This document shows positions 17,535 to 25,486 of a stretch of DNA of 64,000 nt, piece by piece. The translations under genes and the position numbers were made by a program. Below the pieces are notes generated by a model that saw only the letters and a program-made list of their open reading frames with translations, was not told the origin of the DNA and did not search any database. This DNA comes from Acetobacterium wieringae (GTDB taxonomy: Bacteria > Bacillota > Clostridia > Eubacteriales > Eubacteriaceae), in assembly GCF_001766835.1 (NCBI RefSeq), contig NZ_LKEU01000027.1, positions 124,001 to 188,000 of the forward strand, in the 5' to 3' direction. Each line of letters opens with the position of its first letter. Position 1 is the stretch's first letter.

Positions 17535-19679
17535 ATGGCCAAAAAATTAGAAGAAATCCGACAGCTCAATAAAAAATATGATAACAGTGCCAAAAAAGCC
17601 TTCGACAGCGTGTTATCGCCCCAAAAATCGGCCGCCACGCTGGACGACAATCCCCTGATTGCCGCTGTGGCCAGAGTCGCTGAAGCGATGGGTATTGTTG
17701 TGAAAATTCCCCCGCTTAGAAAGCTTAGTGGCGGCGATCCCTTTAAACTGATTGCCGATGAATCGGGTTTTCGCTTTCGGCAGGTGGAATTAAAAGCGGA
17801 TTGGTATCAGCGCGATAACGGCCCGATGCTGGCTTTTACCAAAGACGGGGAGCCGGTGGCTCTGATTCCCAAATCCCCCAGCCGCTATCGGTGCTGGCGG
17901 GGTGATGGGGGCTTTCAGGAAGTGGATGCCCAGTCGGAATTCGACCGGGCCTATGTTTTTTACCCGCCCCTGCCCAAGGAACCAGTGACCTTTTGGGAAA
18001 TGGTAAAGCTGGGTTTAAAACTGTTCCGTCGTCGCGACCTGGTCTTAACGCTGGTGCTGGCGCTGGCGGCAGCGCTGCTTTCGCTGTTGCCGGCGATGGC
18101 GATGCAGGAGACTTTCAACGTCTGGATTCCTCAGAATCAGTCGGTGACGATTCTGGTAGTAGGCTTTATTCTGGTGGCGGTAGCCGTCAGTCGGGGGTTG
18201 TTTGCAATGGTGCAAAACATCTGTGTGCTCCGCATTCAGGGGAAATTGTCAATTTTGCAGAATTCCCTGCTGGATAAACTGTTATCGCTACCGGCCTCTT
18301 TTTTTAAACAGTACTCTTCGGGCGCGCTGGCGATGCGAGCCACTGGCTTTGCAATGATCCAGAAAATTTTATCGGTGAATGTCATCACGATGATCATCAC
18401 CAGCTCATTTTCATTGGTTAACGGATTGTATATCTTCACCATCAATCCCACCATTGGTTGGATCGCCATGGCTTTAACGGCGGTCAGTGTGGCCATCACC
18501 CTGGTCATCGGAAAAGCGCAAATGAAATGTCAGCGGATCTCACTGGAAATGTCTAATGATATTTCGGGGATGGTGTTTGAGCTGATCACCTCGGTTTCCC
18601 GGCTACGGGTGGCTGGCGCTGAAAGTCGCTCTTATCTGAAATGGGTTCGGGAATATGCCAAACAGCGGAAGGTGGAATATAAGCGTGGTCAGCTGATGGC
18701 CTTGCTGCGGTTGATGACCATTGCTCTGCCAACCCTGTCAATGTGTGTAATCTACTATTATGTCAGTGTCAATAGCATTTCCTCTGGGGGTTTTGTGGCT
18801 ATCAATTCGGCCTTTGTCATTTTTATCTCGTCGCTGCTGGGACTGGTGCAAACATTGATTTCGATCAATAGTGTGGTGCCCCAGTATGAAAATACCAAAC
18901 CGATCATCGACGGTGTGCCCGAAGTGGATAGCTTTAAAACCACCCCCGGAAAAATTCAGGGAGACATTGAAATTAAGCATCTCTATTTTTCCTACTATCA
19001 GGGCGGGGCCACGATTCTGGATAATATTTTTCTCCATATCAAACATGGCGAGTATGTGGCTATTGTTGGGGCTTCCGGCAGTGGCAAGTCAACCCTGTTG
19101 CGGCTGCTTTTGGGCTTTGAAAAACCCACCAGTGGCAGCATTTACTGTGGCGGCTTTGATCTGGAAAGTGTGGATATCCGGGAAATCAGAAAGCAAATGG
19201 GGGTGGTACTCCAGGACAGCCAATTGATCCCCGGGGATATCTTATCAAACATTGCCGGTTCAAAAAAAGAACTGTCGGAAGATGAAGTCTGGGAACTGCT
19301 TAAAAAAGTCGGTATGGATGAGGAAATCCGGGAAATGCCCATGGGTCTGAAAACCATGGTGGCGGAGGGAGCCGGTACCCTGTCTGGAGGCCAGCGCCAG
19401 AAGTTGCTGATTGCCAGAGCCATTGCCGCCAATCCGGCCATACTCTTTTTCGATGAAGCGACCAGCGCCCTGGATAACCGATCCCAGAAGATTGTTTCTG
19501 AAAGTTTGAAAAACCTCGACGCCACCCGGATTGTGATTGCCCATCGGCTTAGCACGATTATGGATTGCGACCGCATTCTGGTACTGGAAAAGGGCAGCAT
19601 TGTTGAATCCGGCACCTATGACGAACTGATGAAAAAAGAAGCCTATTTTTATAAGTATGCCAAGCGTCAGCTGGTCTAA
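17535..19679 (+). CDS. NHLM-type bacteriocin ABC exporter subunit without peptidase
   Basis: A 714-residue protein: an N-terminal region of about 160 residues unlike the C39 domain (RAVEAMGI- and WWRGDGGF-like, no catalytic Cys), then six membrane helices and an ATPase with Walker A GASGSGKST, signature LSGGQRQKLLIARA and Walker B ILFFDEATSALD. This is the usual partner of the peptidase-containing exporter and probably forms a heterodimer with it. It is the last gene of the locus, and a strong terminator follows. Start ATG 17535 comes immediately after the previous stop. Confidence 0.9.
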   Translation: MAKKLEEIRQLNKKYDNSAKKAFDSVLSPQKSAATLDDNPLIAAVARVAEAMGIVVKIPPLRKLSGGDPFKLIADESGFRFRQVELKADWYQRDNGPMLAFTKDGEPVALIPKSPSRYRCWRGDGGFQEVDAQSEFDRAYVFYPPLPKEPVTFWEMVKLGLKLFRRRDLVLTLVLALAAALLSLLPAMAMQETFNVWIPQNQSVTILVVGFILVAVAVSRGLFAMVQNICVLRIQGKLSILQNSLLDKLLSLPASFFKQYSSGALAMRATGFAMIQKILSVNVITMIITSSFSLVNGLYIFTINPTIGWIAMALTAVSVAITLVIGKAQMKCQRISLEMSNDISGMVFELITSVSRLRVAGAESRSYLKWVREYAKQRKVEYKRGQLMALLRLMTIALPTLSMCVIYYYVSVNSISSGGFVAINSAFVIFISSLLGLVQTLISINSVVPQYENTKPIIDGVPEVDSFKTTPGKIQGDIEIKHLYFSYYQGGATILDNIFLHIKHGEYVAIVGASGSGKSTLLRLLLGFEKPTSGSIYCGGFDLESVDIREIRKQMGVVLQDSQLIPGDILSNIAGSKKELSEDEVWELLKKVGMDEEIREMPMGLKTMVAEGAGTLSGGQRQKLLIARAIAANPAILFFDEATSALDNRSQKIVSESLKNLDATRIVIAHRLSTIMDCDRILVLEKGSIVESGTYDELMKKEAYFYKYAKRQLV

Positions 19680-19684
19680 GAACA

Positions 19685-19734
19685 CAGACTTCTGCATCAT
19701 CGCAAATAAGCGATGACGCAGAAGTCTGTTTTTT
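19685..19734 (+). terminator. Rho-independent terminator closing the RiPP operon
   Basis: CAGACTTCTGC (19685-19695) pairs with GCAGAAGTCTG (19718-19728), with an inner ATCATCGC/GCGATGAC pairing, followed by a T-run. Confidence 0.92.
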
Positions 19735-19816
19735 GTCGAAATAACAAGGTATGTAGGAAAGATCAAGGAAGCAATAATTATTTACAAATATTTCTGCTGT
19801 AATTTTAAGTATCTAT

Positions 19817-19846
19817 TTGCATATTATCGTGACATAGAGTTATAAT
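19817..19846 (+). promoter_or_regulatory. Promoter of the chemoreceptor transcript
   Basis: TTGCAT (19817-19822), 18-base spacer, TATAAT (19841-19846). The TAATCGATTA palindrome at 19869-19878 lies just downstream, near +16 to +25. Confidence 0.65.
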
Positions 19847-19861
19847 ATAGTGCATAAAACA

Positions 19862-19879
19862 TAAACGATAATCGATTAA
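19862..19879. promoter_or_regulatory. Operator-like palindrome, core TAATCGATTA
   Basis: The 18 bases TAAACGATAATCGATTAA occur here and again, identically, at 53152-53169. The perfect palindromic core is 19869-19878. Similar cores lie at 22256-22285 and 30160-30175. The central CG with AT flanks resembles LacI-family operators, but no regulator is assigned. Confidence 0.55.
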
Positions 19880-19897
19880 TTGAAAAGGAGTAAGAAG

Positions 19898-19975
19898 ATG
19901 GAGAAAAGCAACAGAGGTATAACAAAGTGGTTAGTAGCAAAGCAGCAGGAGGAATTGTTTGATGAGTTTGTTTAA
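19898..19975 (+). CDS. 25-residue small ORF coupled to the chemoreceptor gene
   Basis: ATG 19898 has AAAGGAG seven bases upstream and opens 25 codons (MEKSNRGITKWLVAKQQEEL, then FDEFV) ending at TAA 19973-19975, which overlaps the chemoreceptor start at 19962. The ribosome site of the receptor (GGAGG 19948-19952) lies inside this ORF. It may be a leader that couples translation or a small protein in its own right. There is no homology I recognise; the peptide is charged with one short amphipathic stretch. Confidence 0.45.
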   Translation: MEKSNRGITKWLVAKQQEELFDEFV

Positions 19976-22115
19976 GCAATTACTAGTTTTTATATCGATA
20001 CTGCTTATTGCAACATCGGTGTTAATAATGATGGTGTCATTTAGTTTTAATTTAGTTTTAAACCAAATCAGTGTGCTTCTGATTACGTCAGTCGGGTTTG
20101 TATTAGTGGGTTTGTGTATAACCTATTCATTTTTAAAGAGTAGGTTGATGGCATTAAGTGAGCTGAATAAAACTATTAATAGAATAAATAGAATTTATTC
20201 AAAAAAAGAAATTGAACGAACTGCTGCGAATGAAAATGAACAGATGATAGTGAATATGAACCAGTTGGCTGAGTATCTTGAGATGGATCTGGTGGAGCGG
20301 ATTAAGAGAATTGGCGAAGGTGACTTAACTATCGATTCTAAAAATCTAAATACCCAATCGCTAATTACTGACGAATTACTGTCTATAGCAGATTCGATAG
20401 AAGGCCTGTATTCTGAAATCAATAGGATTGTTAAGGCCTGCCAAGAAGGTGAACTCAATACAAGAGGAGATGTGGCGCATTTTAATGGAAAATACAAAGA
20501 AATAATCATAGGTGTCAATAGAATGCTTGATTCGCTTACCGTTCCAGTAAGTACTTTCTCTGAATATATCTATCAGATTGGAAAGGGCGATAAGCCAGAC
20601 TTTATAACTGAAGCGTATGATGGGGAGTTTGAAGTTCTGAAAAATAATATTAATTCCTGTATAAAAGGGATGACAGCCTTAGAAGAATGTAATCGAATTC
20701 TTTCACTGATGAGTAAAAATGATTTTACCCAGAATATTGAAGGTGATTTCGTAGGGATCTACTCCGATCTGGCAAGATCAATTAATTTGGTAAATATTAA
20801 ACTTATTCGTGTTGTAGAAATATCAACTAACATTGGAAATGGAAATATGTGTGATTTGGAAGCGCTGAAAAAAGTCCCTCGACAAAGTGAAAATGATCAG
20901 ATCATACCCTGTTTGATTCGGATGATTGAAAACATTATCCAGTTGGTGGATGAAACAAAAATTATGACTGATATTGCAGTTGAAGGGGATCTTAGCAATC
21001 GGGGCGATGTCGAGAAATTTAATGGCGAATACGCAAAGGTCATCAACGGCTTTAACCAAATATTGGATGCAGTTATTGCCCCAATTCTGGAAGCATCAGA
21101 TAGCTTAAAAAAGTTGTCACAAGGAGATTTAAATGCAGAGATGGATGGTGATTATAGGGGTGATCATGCTCAAATTAAAAATGCATTAAACCAGACCATT
21201 ACTTTTTTGAAACAATATGTGTCAGAAATTACCATGACACTGGAAGAAATAGGAATAGGAAACTTAAATCAAAAAATCACAGCTGAGTATTTGGGAGATT
21301 TTTTGCCGATCAAAAATTCATTAAACCAAATCACGGAAAGTTTGAGTGAAACAATCTTGGAGATAACTTTAGCGGCCAGTCAGGTTGATGTGGGAGCCCA
21401 ACAGATTTCAGACGGTGGTCAGGCATTGGCTCAGGGAGCCACTGAACAGGCCAGTGCTATTGAGGAACTTACTGCGTCGATAGAAGAAGTTGCAGGTGAA
21501 ACCAGACAGAATGCGGTAAATGCCAATGAGGCGAATGAACTGGCGTTGGCGGTTCGCCAAAGTGCAGAAACAGGGAATGAACAAATGCGTAGAATGGTTA
21601 CTGCCATGGTTGAGATTAATGAATCTTCAAATAGTATTTCAAGAATTATTAAAGTCATTGACGATATTGCCTTCCAAACAAATATTTTGGCTCTAAATGC
21701 TGCAGTAGAGGCGGCACGGGCCGGACAGCATGGCAAAGGTTTTGCAGTTGTTGCGGAAGAAGTCAGAACCCTGGCGGCAAGAAGTGCTGAGGCGGCTAAG
21801 GAAACAACCGGTCTAATTGAAGGATCCATTGAAAAAGTAAAAGTTGGCAGCAGCATTGTCGATGATACAGCTGAAAGCTTGAATAATATTCTAAGTAGAA
21901 TCGAAAAAGTTGCGAATATCGTTAGCAAGATCGCTTTGGCATCCAATGACCAGGCACTTGAAATTGCTCAAATCACTCAGGGGATTGAACAGGTTTCAAT
22001 GGTAGTACAAACCAATTCTGCAACGGCTGAAGAAAGTGCGGCAGCCAGTGAAGAACTCTCGGGACAGGCAGAACTCCTTAAAAAAATGGTAGACACGTTT
22101 GAATTAAAAATTTAG
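19962..22115 (+). CDS. Methyl-accepting chemotaxis protein with tandem HAMP-like repeats
   Basis: A 717-residue chemoreceptor. Two hydrophobic helices (about 7-32 and 38-60) are separated by only a few residues, so there is almost no outside ligand domain. Residues 60-480 hold a chain of HAMP-like repeats (for example GDLTIDS, GELNTRGDVAHFNGKY, GDLSNRGDVEKFNGEY, GDLNAEMDGDYRG, GNLNQKITAEYLGD). The C-terminal third is a normal signalling domain with the hairpin tip around IDDIAFQTNILALNAAVEAARAG-like residues and EEVRTLAARSAEAAKET. It probably senses a cytoplasmic or membrane-linked cue and signals to CheA. ATG 19962 is chosen because of GGAGG nine bases upstream; no pentapeptide CheR tether is seen. 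Confidence 0.88.
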   Translation: MSLFKQLLVFISILLIATSVLIMMVSFSFNLVLNQISVLLITSVGFVLVGLCITYSFLKSRLMALSELNKTINRINRIYSKKEIERTAANENEQMIVNMNQLAEYLEMDLVERIKRIGEGDLTIDSKNLNTQSLITDELLSIADSIEGLYSEINRIVKACQEGELNTRGDVAHFNGKYKEIIIGVNRMLDSLTVPVSTFSEYIYQIGKGDKPDFITEAYDGEFEVLKNNINSCIKGMTALEECNRILSLMSKNDFTQNIEGDFVGIYSDLARSINLVNIKLIRVVEISTNIGNGNMCDLEALKKVPRQSENDQIIPCLIRMIENIIQLVDETKIMTDIAVEGDLSNRGDVEKFNGEYAKVINGFNQILDAVIAPILEASDSLKKLSQGDLNAEMDGDYRGDHAQIKNALNQTITFLKQYVSEITMTLEEIGIGNLNQKITAEYLGDFLPIKNSLNQITESLSETILEITLAASQVDVGAQQISDGGQALAQGATEQASAIEELTASIEEVAGETRQNAVNANEANELALAVRQSAETGNEQMRRMVTAMVEINESSNSISRIIKVIDDIAFQTNILALNAAVEAARAGQHGKGFAVVAEEVRTLAARSAEAAKETTGLIEGSIEKVKVGSSIVDDTAESLNNILSRIEKVANIVSKIALASNDQALEIAQITQGIEQVSMVVQTNSATAEESAAASEELSGQAELLKKMVDTFELKI

Positions 22116-22231
22116 TGTAGTGCGTTGGGAAAAGAGCTGATCACGATTGAAAAATATGATCCAGATAAGCTCGGTTAGTATAAGTGATAATCGCAATGAA
22201 GACGGATCAAATAAAAATGCAAAAAAAATGA

Positions 22232-22260
22232 TTGACGTTTACATCAACATACTGTATATT
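22232..22260 (+). promoter_or_regulatory. Promoter of the DUF1097-like gene
   Basis: TTGACG (22232-22237), exactly 17 bases, TATATT (22255-22260). The palindrome at 22256-22285 covers the -10 and start point, the position expected for a repressor. Confidence 0.75.
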
Positions 22261-22285
22261 ACATATAATCGATTATATGTAATAT
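22256..22285. promoter_or_regulatory. 30-base perfect palindrome over the promoter
   Basis: The left half ATATTACATATAATC is followed directly by its exact reverse complement, centred on CG. The inner ATAATCGATTAT matches the sites near 19869, 30168 and 53164. Confidence 0.75.
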
Positions 22286-22422
22286 AGCACAATTGATCCA
22301 GGCTAGAATTAATGCTAAATGAATCATGTGTCGAGACTTATGCGATTCGAAAAGGACACCAGGAGCAATCAGATTAGTATTATTACATTACCGAGATGGT
22401 AAAATTGAAAGGTGGAATTATA

Positions 22423-22935
22423 ATGGGTTATTTAGTAGCGATTGGTCTAACTGCAGGGATTATTGCAGGGGTATTCTCACATTTGGTTTTTATTGCAGGG
22501 GTATTGCCTGTAATTGTATGGGTGGCTTTTGCAGGTGAAGCAACATTCTTTGCTGCTGGCGGAAAAAATATGGGTCTTGTAAAGGGTCTTGCATCAAACT
22601 TTGCCGGCGTTTTATGGGCGGTATTTATATTTTTCGTCTTTGGGGCATGGTCATCACCATTTGCTTTGGGAATAGCGGTATTTATTGCTGTAGTTATGAT
22701 GTGTGTTGAAGCAAAAATAGATTTCCTTTCTTTTATCCCTGGAGCATTTATTGGAGCAGCATGTCTTTTCGGATCAGAAACTGAAGCATTTCCAACTGGC
22801 GACATTGTCGGTGTGTTGATCGCACTCACATGTGGAGCCGCAATGGGATGGGTTGCTGAAAAAGCAGCGGGCCCAATCGCAGGTTTAATTGCAAAGAAAT
22901 TTCCAGAAAAAGAAGCTGCTGAACAACAAGCGTAA
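22423..22935 (+). CDS. DUF1097-like membrane protein
   Basis: A 170-residue, very hydrophobic protein with about five membrane helices, rich in Gly and Ala (AIGLTAGIIAGVFSH, AGEATFFAAGGKNM, IPGAFIGAACLFG), and a short charged C-terminus. It resembles the DUF1097 family of small bacterial permease-like proteins of unknown job. ATG 22423 has AGGTGG eight bases before it; an upstream GTG at 22396 lacks one. The gene has its own promoter/operator and terminator. The shared operator hints at co-regulation with the chemoreceptor and the second molybdenum hydroxylase. Confidence 0.7.
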   Translation: MGYLVAIGLTAGIIAGVFSHLVFIAGVLPVIVWVAFAGEATFFAAGGKNMGLVKGLASNFAGVLWAVFIFFVFGAWSSPFALGIAVFIAVVMMCVEAKIDFLSFIPGAFIGAACLFGSETEAFPTGDIVGVLIALTCGAAMGWVAEKAAGPIAGLIAKKFPEKEAAEQQA

Positions 22936-23002
22936 CAGCTTCATTAGAACAATGTTAAACTTAAAAAACGCATAAGTAGAAATAAAGTGTATGGTTGAAT
23001 AA

Positions 23003-23052
23003 AAAAGACGTATTGCTGACAGCTTAAAGTTAAACGGCAATACGTCTTTTTT
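23003..23052. terminator. Bidirectional terminator between the DUF1097-like and AraC genes
   Basis: AAGACGTATTGC (23005-23016) pairs with GCAATACGTCTT (23037-23048), flanked by A-run and T-run, so it can serve both convergent genes. Confidence 0.9.
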
Positions 23053-23139
23053 CTCGCAAAAAAGCATACATGAAAATATACAAAAAAATATTTTAGGGGT
23101 TGAATCTCATTGACGGTTGAATGGTTCATTTTAACTCCA

Positions 23140-24186
23140 TCATTTGAAATAATTTGGTTCCACCGCAATTAAATTTTGTTGTTGATATTGTGATGGCGTC
23201 ATATTATAGATGCGCTTAAAGCTTCGATAAAAACTACTCACATTTTCATACCCAACAATAGCGGCGATTTCGTCAATACTGATGGTATTGTTGTTAAGCA
23301 ATTCACAGGCTTTTTGCATACGAATTTCGGTGATCAAATTGCCATAGGTTTTTCCGGTGTAGCGTTTAATAAGCTTGCAGAAATAGGAGATGCTGTAATT
23401 AAAGGCATGAGCCGTTTCTGCTAAAGAGGTGGACTGAATGTTATCCCGCATATAAATAAGAATTTTCACCATGTCCATGGTGGGCGATTGTTGTGATCCA
23501 ATCCAGACCTTGCAATCGTAGTTTCGAAGTATATAGACACAAAGCCATTCAAAATAGATATTTAACATGCGAGGAGAAGTTTTATGGGAAAGTTCCATTT
23601 CCAGGATCATCTCCAGAAACAACTTGCTGATCTTTTTATCATCACCGACTTCAAAGAGGAGGTAGGAAGTCGGGGTTGATCCATAAATCACCCGACTGAA
23701 AAATTGCGAGAGGATATCCTCGTTATCCAATAATTTAATAAACGATTTATCAAAGGTACTGCGTCGGATGGCCATATGAAAAACGATACTGTCATCTGCA
23801 TCGGTATGGAATTGATGATCCGTGTTGGTTGCCAGTAAAAGCAGATCACCTTTTTTTAGAAGAACTTCATCACGGTTGGGACCAACAAAGATGCAAAGCC
23901 CTTCATAGACGTAGGTAACTTCAATAAAATCGTGCTGGTGCATTTTATGATGGGGGCGGTAACGAGGGCGCCTCACCACTGCAATATCGGAATGAGAGTA
24001 AATAAACAGATCCTCCGGATAGACGGTATTGTTTCGGGAAATGTTTTCGACCGGATCTTCTTGAAAGGCTTCGCCACCAAATTGTTTTAAAATAACAGAT
24101 AAATCTTCCTGACTGATGACATCAGGATTGATACCTTGCTCAAAAAGATATTTGTAAATTTCTTCAATCGGTGTCATATCAAACAT
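23140..24186 (-). CDS. AraC-family transcriptional regulator with cupin sensor
   Basis: A 348-residue regulator. The middle part (about 85-170) is a cupin-like effector domain (HKMHQHDFIEVTYVYEG, KKGDLLLLATNTDHQFH). The last 100 residues are the double HTH of the AraC/XylS family (SLAETAHAFNYSISYFCKLIKRYTG, then DEIAAIVGYENVSSFYRSFKRIYNMTPSQYQ, each a normal helix pair). It is divergent from the PLP enzyme and first molybdenum hydroxylase and probably controls them in response to their substrate. The start at 24186 has GGAGGG before it on this strand. Ligand unknown. Confidence 0.88.
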   Translation of the reverse strand: MFDMTPIEEIYKYLFEQGINPDVISQEDLSVILKQFGGEAFQEDPVENISRNNTVYPEDLFIYSHSDIAVVRRPRYRPHHKMHQHDFIEVTYVYEGLCIFVGPNRDEVLLKKGDLLLLATNTDHQFHTDADDSIVFHMAIRRSTFDKSFIKLLDNEDILSQFFSRVIYGSTPTSYLLFEVGDDKKISKLFLEMILEMELSHKTSPRMLNIYFEWLCVYILRNYDCKVWIGSQQSPTMDMVKILIYMRDNIQSTSLAETAHAFNYSISYFCKLIKRYTGKTYGNLITEIRMQKACELLNNNTISIDEIAAIVGYENVSSFYRSFKRIYNMTPSQYQQQNLIAVEPNYFK

Positions 24187-24222
24187 TGTTTACCCTCCAA
24201 TCGATGGTTCTTTTTTTATTGT

Positions 24223-24238
24223 AAGCGCAAAAGCGCTT
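24223..24238. promoter_or_regulatory. Short inverted repeat between divergent AraC and catabolic genes
   Basis: AAGCGC-AAAA-GCGCTT, in the 223-base divergent region. Possible regulator site; no T-run that would make it a terminator. Confidence 0.35.
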
Positions 24239-24409
24239 GATGTCTAATTATTTATAGCTCAGTTATCAAACTGATTAAATTGATCGATGGAAGTAAACAA
24301 AAAGGATAAGTTTTGCAATGTTACCGAATAAGTATAGCCAGTGATTTTTTTAATAAAAATTGTTAAGGTTAGTCTATTAAATCAGCAGTATGAATAAAAG
24401 GGGAAGCAA

Positions 24410-25456
24410 ATGAGCACAAAAAATATATTTGAAAAAATTCATGGGATACCCAAGCGACACTATATGACGTGCCCAACACCGATTCAGAAATGTGAAAATT
24501 TAACTAAGGTCCTGGGTGGCGATGTTGAGATCTATATCAAGCGGGATGATATACTCCCGTTTGGAGGGAACAAGTTAAGAAAGCTGGAATTTTTGTTTCA
24601 CGAAGCAGTGGTCTCCGGTGCGGATACCATTATCACCGGTAGTACTTTTCAGTGCAATCATAATCTGATGGCCTTGCATCTTGCCAATATTGAAAGGATG
24701 AAAACAGCTTTGATTATGGAATACTGGTCGGATCACACCTACCAGTATGAACAAGATCGCAATAAACATTTGTATGAATTAAGCGGGGTTGAAAAAATTG
24801 AAGTGTCCATGGAACCAATCAAAGGACCCATCGGAGACATGATACTAACACAAGAAATGAAGGCAGGTTTAATAGCAACCGGGAAAAAGCCATACATTCT
24901 GGCCAGAGGCGGAACCAGTCCGCTAGGCAACTGCGGGTATGTACTTTGCGCAGAAGAAATCATGAACCAGGGAAAAGCAAAGGATGTGATGTTTGACACC
25001 CTGGTCTGTCCCAGCGGTACAGGGGGAACACAAATGGGTCTTTTCATTGGCTTCGATGCGGCAGACTATCCCATCGAGATACATGGTATCAATGTGTTTC
25101 AAAATAAAGAGGCTCAATTAACAACTCTCTTTGGGGCCTTGGATCAAACCACCAGTTTTTTAGGTGTGGAAGGTCCTGATAAGAAAAGGGTCATATGCCA
25201 TGACGGCTATTATGGCGACGCCTACGCTCAACCCACTGAAGCACTAAAAGAAGCCATTGAATTATTATCACGAACGGAGGGAATCATGCTGGATCCTATC
25301 TATTCGGGGAAGACGATGGCCGGGCTTATTGACTTAATCAGAAGCGGTGAAATAAAAAAAGGTACCAGAGTGCTTTTTTTGCACACCGGGGGCTTAAACA
25401 CCTATTATGATTATTCATCAGTCATTGATTATGGATTTCACAACGAAATGAAATAA
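24410..25456 (+). CDS. PLP-dependent D-cysteine desulfhydrase / ACC deaminase family enzyme
   Basis: A 348-residue fold-type II PLP enzyme. The PLP lysine lies in FGGNKLRKLEFL (near residue 49), the substrate loop is GSTFQCNHN, and the phosphate-binding turn is SGTGGT near residue 205; FLHTGGL follows near the end. Relatives split D-cysteine to pyruvate, sulfide and ammonia, or L-cysteate, or deaminate ACC. The usual SNHxR is CNHN here, so its substrate may differ from D-cysteine. It heads the operon that continues into the molybdenum hydroxylase 30 bases later. It would supply a 2-oxo acid plus ammonia to the pathway. GGGGAAGC precedes ATG 24410. Confidence 0.8.
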   Translation: MSTKNIFEKIHGIPKRHYMTCPTPIQKCENLTKVLGGDVEIYIKRDDILPFGGNKLRKLEFLFHEAVVSGADTIITGSTFQCNHNLMALHLANIERMKTALIMEYWSDHTYQYEQDRNKHLYELSGVEKIEVSMEPIKGPIGDMILTQEMKAGLIATGKKPYILARGGTSPLGNCGYVLCAEEIMNQGKAKDVMFDTLVCPSGTGGTQMGLFIGFDAADYPIEIHGINVFQNKEAQLTTLFGALDQTTSFLGVEGPDKKRVICHDGYYGDAYAQPTEALKEAIELLSRTEGIMLDPIYSGKTMAGLIDLIRSGEIKKGTRVLFLHTGGLNTYYDYSSVIDYGFHNEMK

Positions 25457-25486
25457 AAAGCGCAGCGAAGAAGAGGAGAGAAGAAA

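Larger units (their letters stand above)
22116..22422. other. 307-base gap holding a promoter and palindrome; no gene seen
   Basis: Contains a good promoter (22232-22260) overlapped by a 30-base perfect palindrome, then about 135 bases of leader before the DUF1097-like gene. One ORF in the leader (from 22326) lacks a ribosome site and is rejected. I recognise no riboswitch. Confidence 0.5.

Noticed and set aside
21431-21946. 171-codon minus-strand ORF under the chemoreceptor
   Set aside because: Low-complexity Ser/Ala/Leu product made by the complement of the helical receptor; no ribosome site.
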